This document shows, piece after piece, positions 56,363-64,000 of a stretch of DNA of 64,000 nucleotides (positions are counted from its first letter, which is position 1; the number at the start of each line of letters is the position of its first letter). The notes beneath the pieces were generated by a model. The model was not told where the DNA came from. It did no database searches and was given only the letters and a program-made list of their open reading frames with translations. The stretch lies in assembly GCF_002890915.1 (NCBI RefSeq), contig NZ_POUT01000001.1, forward strand, positions 558,001 through 622,000, given 5' to 3'. This stretch comes from Stutzerimonas stutzeri (GTDB lineage: Bacteria; Pseudomonadota; Gammaproteobacteria; Pseudomonadales; Pseudomonadaceae). Both the position numbers and the translations under genes were made by a program.

Positions 56363-56973
56363 TGAATCGCGCCTTCCCATCCGACCTGCTGCAGGCCGCC
56401 TTCGCCGATCCGGTGCTGGACGCCCAGAAGAGCTTCCGCGCCGCGCTCAAGGCCCTGGCCGAACCCGGCACGCGCCAGCCGCTGGCCGCCGTCGAGGCCG
56501 TGGAGCGCCTGCAGCCGGCCACCTACGCGCTGTGCCTGAGCCTGCTCGACAACGATACGCCGCTATGGCTGGCGCCGGCCTTCGACACCCCGGCGATCCG
56601 CGCCAACCTGGCCTTCCACTGCGGCTGCCCGGTGGTGGAGGCGCGCGAGGAGGCGCTGTTCGCCCTGCTCGACGCCGCCGCGCTGGACGACCTGTCCGGC
56701 TTCTACCCCGGCAGCGAGCGCTACCCGGACCAGTCCTGCACGCTGCTGGTCCAGCTCGACCGCCTCGAGCGCGGCCCGGCGCTGAGCTGGCAGGGGCCGG
56801 GCATCGACGGCAGCCGGCTGGTCGGCCTGCCGCTGGCGCCGGCGTTCTGGCAGCAACGCGCCGCGCGGATCGACTTCCCGCGCGGGCTGGACGCGCTGTT
56901 CTGTGCCGACGGCCAGGTGCTCGGCCTGCCGCGCAGCACGCGCATCGGCGATTCGCTGCAGGAGGTGGCCTGA
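56362..56973 (+). CDS. phnH: C-P lyase core subunit PhnH
   Basis: The 203-residue protein (AFADPVLDAQKSFRAALKALAEPG) is the PhnH dimer-forming core subunit. It overlaps both phnG and phnI by one base, so the core complex is translated as a coupled set. Confidence 0.93.
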   Translation: MNRAFPSDLLQAAFADPVLDAQKSFRAALKALAEPGTRQPLAAVEAVERLQPATYALCLSLLDNDTPLWLAPAFDTPAIRANLAFHCGCPVVEAREEALFALLDAAALDDLSGFYPGSERYPDQSCTLLVQLDRLERGPALSWQGPGIDGSRLVGLPLAPAFWQQRAARIDFPRGLDALFCADGQVLGLPRSTRIGDSLQEVA

Positions 56974-58082
56974 TGTACGTCGCGGTCAAGGGTGGCGAAC
57001 AGGCCATCGACAACGCCCACGCACTGCTGGCGAAGAAGCGCCGCGGCGATACCGGCATTGCCGAGCTCGGCGTCGAGCAAATCCGCCAGCAGCTACCGCT
57101 CGCCGTGGCGCGAGTGATGAGCGAAGGCTCGCTGTACGACGAGGAACTCGCCGCGCTGGCGATCAAGCAGGCCGCCGGTGATCTGGTCGAGGCGATCTTC
57201 CTCCTGCGCGCCTACCGCACCACGCTGCCGCGCTTCGCCGAAAGCCTGCCGCTGGACACCGGCGCCATGCAGCTTAGCCGGCGCATCTCGGCAACCTTCA
57301 AGGACGTGCCCGGCGGCCAGCTGCTCGGCCCGACCTTCGACTACACCCACCGCCTGCTCGACTTCGCCCTGCTCGCCGAAGGCGAACGCCCCGGCCCGCC
57401 GGTCGACGAAGGCGCCAGCCTGGGCGACTGCCCGCGGGTGCTCGACCTGCTCGGCGCCGAAGGCCTGATGACCCCGGAGCCCGACCACGGCGAGCCGGTG
57501 CCGGACCTCACCCGCGAGCCGCTGGCGCTGCCGGCCGGCCGCGCCGAACGCCTGCAGGCGCTGGCCCGTGGCGACGAGGGCTTCCTGCTGGCGCTGGGCT
57601 ACTCGACCCAGCGCGGCTACGGCCGCAACCACCCGTTCGCCGGCGAGATCCGCATCGGCGCGGTGGAGGTCTGGATCGAGCCGCAGGAGCTGGGCTTCCC
57701 GGTCTGCCTCGGCGACATCGAGCTGACCGAGTGCGAGATGGTCAACCAGTTCGTCGGCGACAGCGCCGAGCAGGCGCAGTTCACCCGCGGCTACGGCCTG
57801 GCCTTCGGCTATGCCGAGCGCAAGGCGATGGGCATGGCGCTGGTCGACCGCGCGCTGCGTGCCGGCGAGTACGGCGAGGAGGTGCAGGGCCCGGCGCAGC
57901 AGGAGGAATTCGTCCTGATGCACTGCGACAACGTCGAGGCCGCCGGCTTCGTCTCGCACCTGAAGCTGCCGCACTACGTCGACTTCCAGTCCGAGCTGGA
58001 ACTGATCCGCAAGCTGCGCCAGCCGCAGGCCGAACCGGCCGAGATGGCCGTCGAGACGCCGGCGAAGGAGAAACGCGCATGA
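56973..58082 (+). CDS. phnI: C-P lyase core subunit PhnI (nucleosidase)
   Basis: The 369-residue protein (MYVAVKGGEQAIDNAHALLAKKR, LGYSTQRGYGRNHPFAGEIRIG, LVDRALRAGEYGEEVQGPAQ) acts with PhnG and PhnH. Together they replace the adenine of ATP with the phosphonate, giving ribose-1-phosphonate triphosphate. It overlaps phnJ by four bases. Confidence 0.95.
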   Translation: MYVAVKGGEQAIDNAHALLAKKRRGDTGIAELGVEQIRQQLPLAVARVMSEGSLYDEELAALAIKQAAGDLVEAIFLLRAYRTTLPRFAESLPLDTGAMQLSRRISATFKDVPGGQLLGPTFDYTHRLLDFALLAEGERPGPPVDEGASLGDCPRVLDLLGAEGLMTPEPDHGEPVPDLTREPLALPAGRAERLQALARGDEGFLLALGYSTQRGYGRNHPFAGEIRIGAVEVWIEPQELGFPVCLGDIELTECEMVNQFVGDSAEQAQFTRGYGLAFGYAERKAMGMALVDRALRAGEYGEEVQGPAQQEEFVLMHCDNVEAAGFVSHLKLPHYVDFQSELELIRKLRQPQAEPAEMAVETPAKEKRA

Positions 58083-58948
58083 ATGCCCAGGCCATTCCCG
58101 CCCGCGAGGCGGGCTACAACTTCGCCTACCTCGACGAGCAGACCAAGCGCATGATCCGCCGCGCGCTGCTCAAGGCGGTCGCCATCCCCGGCTACCAGGT
58201 GCCCTTCGGCGGCCGCGAGATGCCGCTGCCCTACGGCTGGGGCACCGGCGGCATGCAGCTGACCGCCGCAATCCTCGGCGCCGACGACGTGCTCAAGGTG
58301 ATCGACCAGGGCGCCGACGACACCACCAACGCGGTGTCGATCCGGCGCTTCTTCGCCCGCACCGCCGGGGTCGCCACCACCGAACGCACCCCCGCGGCGA
58401 CGGTGATCCAGACCCGTCACCGCATCCCGGAAACGCCGCTGGCCGCCGGGCAGATCATGGTCTACCAGGTGCCGATTCCGGAGCCGCTGCGCTTCATCGA
58501 GCCGTCGGAAACCGAGACGCGCACCATGCACGCGCTGGGCGACTACGGGGTGATGCACGTCAAGCTCTACGAGGACATCGCCACCTTCGGCCATATCGCC
58601 ACCGCCTACGCCTACCCGGTGACGGTGGACGGGCGCTACGTGATGGACCCCTCGCCGATTCCCAAATTCGACAACCCCAAGCTTCACCTGAGCCCGGCGC
58701 TGATGCTGTTCGGCGCCGGCCGCGAGAAGCGCCTCTACGCCGTGCCGCCGTACACCCGCGTGGCCAGCCTGGACTTCGAGGACCATCCCTTCGAGGTGCA
58801 GAAGTGGGACGCCTGCTGCGCCATCTGCGGCAGCGGCGATTCCTTCCTCGACGAGCTGATCGTCGACGACGCCGGCAGCAAGCAGTTCGTCTGCTCGGAT
58901 ACCGACTATTGCGCGCAGCGCGCCCAGCAACAGGAGAGCCGCCCATGA
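58079..58948 (+). CDS. phnJ: C-P lyase radical SAM enzyme PhnJ
   Basis: The 289-residue catalytic subunit cleaves the carbon-phosphorus bond. Its iron-sulfur cysteines follow the unusual CX2CX21CX5C spacing exactly (CAIC, then SKQFVC and SDTDYC). GYNFAYLDEQTKRMIRRALLKAVAIPGYQVPFGGREMP at the N-terminus supplies the conserved glycine region. It overlaps phnI and phnK by four bases. Confidence 0.96.
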   Translation: MNAQAIPAREAGYNFAYLDEQTKRMIRRALLKAVAIPGYQVPFGGREMPLPYGWGTGGMQLTAAILGADDVLKVIDQGADDTTNAVSIRRFFARTAGVATTERTPAATVIQTRHRIPETPLAAGQIMVYQVPIPEPLRFIEPSETETRTMHALGDYGVMHVKLYEDIATFGHIATAYAYPVTVDGRYVMDPSPIPKFDNPKLHLSPALMLFGAGREKRLYAVPPYTRVASLDFEDHPFEVQKWDACCAICGSGDSFLDELIVDDAGSKQFVCSDTDYCAQRAQQQESRP

Positions 58949-59757
58949 GCGCCGCCGAACAACTGCTGCCCGCCACGAGCGTCGGCACCGAGCCACTGTT
59001 CGCGGTGCGCGACCTGACCCGTCTGTATGGCCCGGACAAGGGCTGCCAGGGCGTTTCCTTCGAGCTCTACCCCGGCGAAGTGCTGGGCATCGTCGGCGAG
59101 TCCGGCTCGGGCAAGTCCACCCTGCTCTCGGCGCTCTGCGGGCGCTGCCCGCCGGATCGCGGCAGCGTGCTCTACCGCGATGGCGGCGGCGACTGGCTGG
59201 ACCTCTACGCCGCCAGCGAGGCCGAGCGGCGCACGCTGCTGCGCAGCGAATGGGGCTTCGTCGAGCAGAACCCGCGCGACGGCCTGCGCATGGGCGTGTC
59301 GGCCGGCGCCAACATCGGCGAACGGCTGATGGCCCAGGGCGTACGCCACTATGGCCGGCTGCGCACTGCCGGACTCGACTGGCTCAAGCAGGTGGAGATC
59401 GACCCGGCGCGCATCGACGACCTGCCACGGACCTTCTCCGGCGGCATGCAGCAGCGCCTGCAGATCGCCCGCAACCTGGTCTCCGGACCGAGGCTGGTGT
59501 TCATGGACGAACCCACCGGCGGGCTCGACGTGTCGGTGCAGGCACGCCTGCTCGACCTCTTGCGCGGGCTGGTGCGCGAGCTGGACCTGGCGGTGGTGAT
59601 CGTCACCCACGACCTCGCCGTGGCACGGCTGCTGGCCGACCGGCTGATGGTGATGCGCCGCTCGCGGGTGGTGGAGGCCGGCCTCACCGACCAGATCCTC
59701 GACGACCCGCAGCATCCCTATACGCAGTTGCTGGTGTCCTCGGTGCTGCAGCCATGA
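58945..59757 (+). CDS. phnK: C-P lyase ABC-type ATPase PhnK
   Basis: The 270-residue ATPase has Walker A GESGSGKST, signature FSGGMQQRLQIARNL and Walker B LVFMDEPTGGLDVSVQ. It binds the PhnGHIJ core rather than a permease. A 124-base gap with REP hairpins separates it from phnL. Confidence 0.94.
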   Translation: MSAAEQLLPATSVGTEPLFAVRDLTRLYGPDKGCQGVSFELYPGEVLGIVGESGSGKSTLLSALCGRCPPDRGSVLYRDGGGDWLDLYAASEAERRTLLRSEWGFVEQNPRDGLRMGVSAGANIGERLMAQGVRHYGRLRTAGLDWLKQVEIDPARIDDLPRTFSGGMQQRLQIARNLVSGPRLVFMDEPTGGLDVSVQARLLDLLRGLVRELDLAVVIVTHDLAVARLLADRLMVMRRSRVVEAGLTDQILDDPQHPYTQLLVSSVLQP

Positions 59758-59774
59758 GCGCCATCGCCCGTCCC

Positions 59775-59849
59775 ATCGCCGGCAAACCGGCTCCTACACC
59801 ACCAGCGCGCCGCTCCGACCGCATCTGTAGGAGCGAGCTTGCTGGCGAT
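59775..59849. repeat. Paired inverted REP elements within the phn operon
   Basis: ATCGCCGGCAAACCGGCTCC (59775-59794) and its inverse-type partner TGTAGGAGCGAGCTTGCTGG (59826-59845) are standard pseudomonad REP units in opposite orientation. They form the only sizeable gap between phnC-K and phnLM. They may stabilise or separate the two parts of the mRNA. Confidence 0.85.
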
Positions 59850-59881
59850 CCGGCCGCTTCCTTCCCGCCAGGAGTGCACCC

Positions 59882-60586
59882 ATGAATACCCTGATCGAGG
59901 TCCGTGACCTCGCCAAGACCTTCACCCTGCACCAGCAGCACGGCGTTAGCCTGCAGGTGCTGCGCGGGCTGGACTTCCACGTCGGCGCCGGCGAATGCCT
60001 GGTGTTGCACGGCCGCTCCGGCGCCGGCAAGTCGACCCTGCTGCGCACGCTCTACGGCAACTACCTGGCCGCCGCCGGCAGCATCCGCATCCGCCACGCC
60101 GGCGACTGGCTGGAACTGGTCGGCGCCGCGCCGCGCCAGGTGCTCGCCGTGCGCCGGCAGACGCTGGGCTACGTCAGCCAGTTCCTGCGGGTGATCCCGC
60201 GGGTGCCGGCGCTGGAGGTGGTGATGGAACCGGCGCTGGCCCGTGGCTGGAGTCGTGCCGATGCCGAGGCGCGGGCCAAGGCGCTGCTCAGCCGGCTGAA
60301 CATTCCCGAACGGCTCTGGCAGTTGGCGCCCGGCACCTTCTCCGGCGGCGAGCAGCAGCGGGTCAACCTCGCCCGCGGCTTCATGGTCGGCTGGCCGGTG
60401 CTGCTGCTGGACGAACCCACCGCCTCGCTGGACGAAGCCAATGCCCGCGTGGTGCTCGAGCTGATCGCCGAGGCCAAAGCCGCCGGCAGCGCGCTGATCG
60501 GCATCTTCCACGACCGCGCGATCCGCGAGGCGGTCGCCGACCGTTACCTGGACATGACGCAGGAGGACCTCGCCCATGCCGGCTGA
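59882..60586 (+). CDS. phnL: C-P lyase ABC-type ATPase PhnL
   Basis: The 234-residue ATPase has [24 protein letters not shown] and [11 protein letters not shown]. It assists PhnK and the core complex. It has AGGAG before its start at 59882 and overlaps phnM by 11 bases. Confidence 0.93.
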   Translation: MNTLIEVRDLAKTFTLHQQHGVSLQVLRGLDFHVGAGECLVLHGRSGAGKSTLLRTLYGNYLAAAGSIRIRHAGDWLELVGAAPRQVLAVRRQTLGYVSQFLRVIPRVPALEVVMEPALARGWSRADAEARAKALLSRLNIPERLWQLAPGTFSGGEQQRVNLARGFMVGWPVLLLDEPTASLDEANARVVLELIAEAKAAGSALIGIFHDRAIREAVADRYLDMTQEDLAHAG

Positions 60587-61721
60587 ACAGATACTCAGCA
60601 ACGCCCGGCTGGTCACTGCCGAGGCGGTGATCCACGGCAGCCTGCTGATCCGTGACGGCCTGATCGCCGACATCGGCGAAGGCGCCAGCCAGCTGCCGCA
60701 GGCCCAGGACCTCGGCGGCGACCTGCTGCTGCCGGGGCTGGTGGAACTGCACACCGACAACCTGGAAAAGCACATGAGCCCGCGCCCGGGCGTCGACTGG
60801 CCGTCGGCCTCGGCGGTGCTGACCCACGACGCGCAGATCGTCGCCGCCGGCATCACCACGGTGTTCGATGCGCTGTCGATCGGCGACATCAACCCCAAGG
60901 GCAAGCGCATGCAGCAGCTGGGCACGATGCTCGAAGCCATCGCCGATGCCGAGGCCGCCGGGCAGACCCGCGCCGAACACCGCCTGCACCTGCGCTGCGA
61001 GGTCAGCCACCCGCAATGCCTGGAACTGTTCCGCGAGCTGGTCGAGCAGCCGCTGGTGCAGCTGGTCTCGGTGATGGACCACGCGCCGGGCCAGCGCCAA
61101 TTCGCGCGCATGGCCAAGTACCGCGAGTACTACATGGGCAAGTACCACCTGAGCCCGGCGGAAATGGACGCCTTCGTCGCCGAACAGCTGGCCAACTCGG
61201 CGCGCCACAGCGATGCGCAGCGAGCCGCCATCGTCGACATCTGCCAGGGCCGCGGCCTGGCGCTGGCCAGCCACGACGACGCGACCCTCGAACACGTCGC
61301 CGAATCGGCCGGCTACGGCATGGCCATCGCCGAGTTCCCGACCACCTTCGAGGCCGCCGAGGCCAGCCACGCGCGCGGGCTGAAGGTGCTGATGGGCGCG
61401 CCGAACATCGTCCGCGGCGGCTCGCACTCGGGCAACATCGCCGCCGCCGACCTGGCCCGGCGCGGCGTGCTGGACATCCTCTCCAGCGACTACTACCCGG
61501 CCAGCCTGCTGCAGGCCGCGCTGGGCCTGGCCGAGCAGGACAACGACTATGATCTGCCACAGGCCATCGCCACCGTCAGCCTGGCCCCGGCACGCGCCGC
61601 CGGCCTCGACGACCGCGGCGAGATCCGCGTCGGCCTGCGCGCCGACCTGGTCCAGGCCCGCTCGCGCCACGGCCAGCCGGTGATCCAGCAGGTCTGGCGG
61701 CAAGGGCGGCGGGTGTTCTGA
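60576..61721 (+). CDS. phnM: Ribose-1-phosphonate triphosphate diphosphatase
   Basis: The 381-residue amidohydrolase-fold enzyme removes pyrophosphate from the triphosphate product before C-P cleavage. It has [18 protein letters not shown] and ASHDDAT near metal ligands, and a C-terminal [16 protein letters not shown] 289-base repeat-rich gap follows. Confidence 0.95.
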   Translation: MPAEQILSNARLVTAEAVIHGSLLIRDGLIADIGEGASQLPQAQDLGGDLLLPGLVELHTDNLEKHMSPRPGVDWPSASAVLTHDAQIVAAGITTVFDALSIGDINPKGKRMQQLGTMLEAIADAEAAGQTRAEHRLHLRCEVSHPQCLELFRELVEQPLVQLVSVMDHAPGQRQFARMAKYREYYMGKYHLSPAEMDAFVAEQLANSARHSDAQRAAIVDICQGRGLALASHDDATLEHVAESAGYGMAIAEFPTTFEAAEASHARGLKVLMGAPNIVRGGSHSGNIAAADLARRGVLDILSSDYYPASLLQAALGLAEQDNDYDLPQAIATVSLAPARAAGLDDRGEIRVGLRADLVQARSRHGQPVIQQVWRQGRRVF

Positions 61722-61732
61722 TGCCGCGAACC

Positions 61733-61912
61733 GTAAAAGCACCGCCCCGGGATCGGGCCTCCCACGCATGCAACGGGTGCGCTCCGAACCCTTGTGGAAG
61801 GCGCGATCCCGCGGCGATAGCAGGCCTGCCAGCAAAAGCAGCCGGTACACACCGGACCGGTGGGAGGCGCGCCCTCGCGGCGATGCAGGCCACAGGCCTG
61901 CCAGCAAAACCG
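61733..61912. repeat. Intergenic repeats between phnM and phnN
   Basis: Two related units occur: ATCGGGCCTCCCACGC with GGCGCGATCCCGCGGCGATAGCAGGCCTGCCAGC, and GTGGGAGGCGCGCCCTCGCGGCGATGCAGGCC with CAGGCCTGCCAGCAAAA. They match the 51308-51402 repeat. The rest of the 61722-62010 gap contains no recognisable promoter. Confidence 0.7.
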
Positions 61913-62010
61913 GATGCGCCACCGTGGGTCGAATCATCCACCCAGACCGATCCCGGCCGGCTCTATACTGCCTGCCCACCGCAGGCTTGCGACAATCGGG
62001 AGTACCCCCC

Positions 62011-62565
62011 ATGCAAGGCCGCTTGATCTACCTGATCGGGCCCTCCGGCGCGGGCAAGGACAGCCTGCTCGACGCCGCCCGTACGCTGCTCGCCGAGCGC
62101 GGCGTGCGCATCGCCCGGCGGGTCATCACCCGTTCGGCCGAAGCGGTCGGCGAAGCCGCGCAGTCGGTCAGCCCGGCCGAATTCGAACGCCTGGAAGCAC
62201 AACACGCCTTCGCCCTCAGCTGGCGCGCCAACGGCCTGGCCTACGGCATCCCGGCGCAGATCGACGCCTGGCTGGCGGCCGGCGAGCACGTGCTGGTCAA
62301 TGGCTCGCGCGGCCACCTGCAGCAGGCGCGGGCGCGCTACCCGGAGCTGCTCGCCGTGCTGCTCAGCGTCGAGCATGACGTGCTGCGCCAGCGCCTGCGG
62401 GCCCGCGGCCGGGAAACCCACGCGGAAATCGAGGCGCGGCTGGCGCGCAACGCGCTGTTCGCCGGCGAGCTGGACGACTATCTCCGCCTGGACAACTCGG
62501 CCACGCTGGGCGAAAGCGTCGAACGGCTGCTGGCGCTGGTCGACGAGCACGCGCCATGCGCCTGA
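62011..62565 (+). CDS. phnN: Ribose 1,5-bisphosphate phosphokinase
   Basis: The 184-residue kinase has the P-loop GPSGAGKDSLLD and a guanylate-kinase-like fold with RRVITRSAEA. It turns ribose 1,5-bisphosphate into PRPP, recovering the sugar released by the C-P lyase pathway. It overlaps phnP by ten bases. Confidence 0.93.
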   Translation: MQGRLIYLIGPSGAGKDSLLDAARTLLAERGVRIARRVITRSAEAVGEAAQSVSPAEFERLEAQHAFALSWRANGLAYGIPAQIDAWLAAGEHVLVNGSRGHLQQARARYPELLAVLLSVEHDVLRQRLRARGRETHAEIEARLARNALFAGELDDYLRLDNSATLGESVERLLALVDEHAPCA

Positions 62566-63305
62566 CCCTGCTCGGCAGCGGCGATGCCGCCCAGGTGCCG
62601 GTGTACAACTGCGCCTGCCCGGCCTGCCGCGCCGCGCACGCCGAGCCGCGCCGCCGCCGCGGCCCCTGCTCGGCGCTGGTGGAGTGCGGCGGCCAGCGCT
62701 GGCTGCTCGACAGCGGCCTGCCGGACCTGTGCGAGCGCTTCGCCCCCGGCAGCTTCGCCGGCATCCTGCAGACCCACTACCACGCCGACCATGCCCAGGG
62801 CCTGCTGGCGCTGCGCTGGGGCGTCGGGCTGCGCATCCCGGTACTCGGCCCGGACGATCCCGAGGGCCTCGCCGACCTCTACAAGCATCCCGGGATTCTC
62901 GACTTCAGCGAACCGTTCGCCGCCTTCGAGCAGCGCCCGCTCGGCACGCTGCGGGTCACCGCGCTGCCGCTGACCCATTCGCGGCCCACCTTCGGCTACC
63001 TGCTGGAGGGCGGCGGACGCCGTATCGCCTACCTCACCGACACCGTCGGCCTGCCGGACGCCACCCGCGACGTCCTCCGGGACCTGGCACTGGACGTGCT
63101 GGTACTCGACTGCTCGACACCGCCCCGCGCGACAGCGCCGCGCAACCACAACGACCTGACCCGCGCATTAGAGAGCATCGAGGCGGTGCAGCCGGCCCGG
63201 GCGCTGCTGACCCATATCGGCCACGAGCTGGATGCCTGGTTCATGCAAGAGCCGCGGGAACTGCCGGAAAACGTGCACCTGGCGCACGATGGCATGACGC
63301 TCTAG
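62556..63305 (+). CDS. phnP: 5-Phospho-alpha-D-ribosyl 1,2-cyclic phosphate phosphodiesterase
   Basis: The 249-residue metallo-beta-lactamase-fold enzyme has THYHADHAQG as its metal motif, later histidines in LTHSRPTFGY and LTHIGHE, and an N-terminal zinc site CACPAC. It opens the cyclic ribose phosphate formed by PhnJ. It ends the operon. Confidence 0.94.
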   Translation: MRLTLLGSGDAAQVPVYNCACPACRAAHAEPRRRRGPCSALVECGGQRWLLDSGLPDLCERFAPGSFAGILQTHYHADHAQGLLALRWGVGLRIPVLGPDDPEGLADLYKHPGILDFSEPFAAFEQRPLGTLRVTALPLTHSRPTFGYLLEGGGRRIAYLTDTVGLPDATRDVLRDLALDVLVLDCSTPPRATAPRNHNDLTRALESIEAVQPARALLTHIGHELDAWFMQEPRELPENVHLAHDGMTL

Positions 63306-63361
63306 CGAGTAGAACGACCTGGGCCAGGGCAGACGGGATATCGAGCAGCCTGCTGGCAACG

Positions 63362-63434
63362 CGTGGAAAACGCTGCGCGGTTTTCCACCCTACCGATACG
63401 TCCGTAGGGTGGATAACGCGAAGCTTATCCACCA
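63362..63434. repeat. GTAGGGTGGA-type intergenic repeat
   Basis: CGTGGAAAACGCTGCGCGG, TTTTCCACCCTACC and the inverted CGTAGGGTGGATAACGCG form opposed units like those at 7959-8072 and 9708-9783. They may end the phn transcript. Confidence 0.65.
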
Positions 63435-63476
63435 CCGGCACCCATGCACGGCAAGCCGTCGCTCATGGCCCCGCAT

Positions 63477-63545
63477 TGTAGGAGCCGGCTTGCCGGCGAT
63501 CGGCGCTACGCGCCGCCGCGCTTCGCCCGCAAGCGGGCTCCTACA
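63477..63545. repeat. Paired inverted REP elements
   Basis: TGTAGGAGCCGGCTTGCCGG (63477-63496) and the inverse CGCCCGCAAGCGGGCTCC (63525-63542) are pseudomonad REP units in opposite orientation. The rest of the 63306-63620 gap holds nothing else I recognise. Confidence 0.8.
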
Positions 63546-63620
63546 GGGTGGCGCGAAAGGTCGATCGCGTGCGCCCACAGGCTTCCATGCGGTGTGAGCG
63601 GGTTCCGGGCTCGCGCCGGT

Positions 63621-63863
63621 TCAGCGCCCCGGCTGGGTGCGAAAACCCGGCATGCCGGCGGGGCGTTCGACGCGGGCGGCGGGCAGCGTGCAGTTGAGGT
63701 CGCGGAAGGCCCGGTCATCGAGCCGCTCCCAGCCGTGGCCGGGCGAGCTCTGGCGGCAGACGATGGTGCCGTCGAGCTTGCTCTGCCACTGGTAATAGGG
63801 CGCCGGCGCGGCGCTGGCCAGCACGGGCAGGAACAGGCTGAAGGCGAGCAGGCAAATACGCAT
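63621..63863 (-). CDS. Small secreted hypothetical protein
   Basis: The 80-residue frame starts with a clear signal peptide (MRICLLAFSLFLPVLASAAPA). The mature domain of about 60 residues has two cysteines (TIVCRQ and DLNC) and several aromatic residues (YYQWQSK, WERLDD). The ATG at 63863 is preferred to 63929 because the signal peptide begins there. I recognise no family with certainty. Confidence 0.68.
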   Translation of the reverse strand: MRICLLAFSLFLPVLASAAPAPYYQWQSKLDGTIVCRQSSPGHGWERLDDRAFRDLNCTLPAARVERPAGMPGFRTQPGR

Positions 63864-63944
63864 GGCGAACTTCGATACGACGGCGGACAGACGATGGCGC
63901 CACTGTAGCGCTTCGCCCGCCGTGCGCAAGCGCCGTCTGGCCGC

Positions 63945-64000
63945 TCAGTACCAGACCTTCGCCGCCTCGCGCAGGAAGATTTCCACGGTCTTGGGGCCGA
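63945..64000 (-). CDS. C-terminal end of an unidentified gene
   Basis: The minus strand ends a reading frame as GPKTVEIFLREAAKVWY followed by TGA at 63945-63947. The rest lies beyond the window, and the fragment is too short to identify. Confidence 0.5.
   Translation of the reverse strand, partial: GPKTVEIFLREAAKVWY

Noticed and set aside
59758..59881. A small gene between phnK and phnL (position of phnO in E. coli)
   Set aside because: The gap is 124 bases of REP hairpins with no frame resembling an acetyltransferase. phnO is absent here.

Overview
The window is about 64 kb of high-GC DNA that looks like the chromosome of a Pseudomonas or Stutzerimonas-type gammaproteobacterium. Three things point there: GC-rich third codon positions, gene families and gene orders typical of pseudomonads (malonate mdc, phenol dmp, phosphonate phn), and intergenic REP-like hairpins of the pseudomonad kind. 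I see no tRNA, rRNA, CRISPR array, insertion-sequence transposase or prophage.

Region by region. (1) 1-2.9 kb: a NifA-type sigma-54 activator lies upstream of an OsmC-family gene, which carries a well-formed -24/-12 promoter. (2) 3.0-6.9 kb: a bufferin-type copper/metal stress module. The DoxX, DUF2063 (BufC), DUF692/MNIO (BufB) and DUF2282 (BufA) genes run leftward, and an ECF sigma factor with its NrsF-type anti-sigma runs rightward. Both units carry an exact GTAACC-N16-CGAA promoter. (3) 6.9-17.3 kb: malonate catabolism. It holds mdcR and the complete mdcABCDEGHLM series, with a glycine-riboswitch-controlled DadA-like oxidase gene set between mdcR and mdcM. (4) 17.4-28.0 kb: an accessory type VI secretion cassette (vgrG, DUF4123 adaptor, VasX-like membrane effector). 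A tandem array of mosaic immunity paralogues follows, with an orphan effector C-terminus and decayed remnants.

(5) 28.0-36.7 kb: a leftward operon encoding a YCF48-like lipoprotein, an MMPL/RND transporter, DUF1302, DUF1329 and an Aer-like chemoreceptor. Its sigma-54 promoter core is identical over 16 bases to that of the phenol operon, and it has DmpR/XylR-type upstream sites. I infer it is co-regulated with phenol degradation. (6) 36.7-51.3 kb: dmpR and the full phenol hydroxylase plus meta-cleavage operon dmpKLMNOPQBCDEFGHI, followed by a GlcG/HbpS-like gene. Together these take phenol through catechol to pyruvate and acetyl-CoA. (7) 51.4-52.2 kb: an SDR gene on the opposite strand. (8) 52.4-63.3 kb: a C-P lyase operon phnCDEFGHIJKLMNP, with phnF as a HutC-type regulator and REP-like hairpins at two internal gaps. 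(9) 63.3-64.0 kb: repeats, a small secreted protein and the end of an unidentified gene.

The parts most worth attention are the second DmpR-type operon, the effector/immunity array with C9-C10 tracts, and the bufferin regulon, whose promoter overlaps the annotated start of its own sigma factor. All family assignments were made by reading the sequence. No database search was run.
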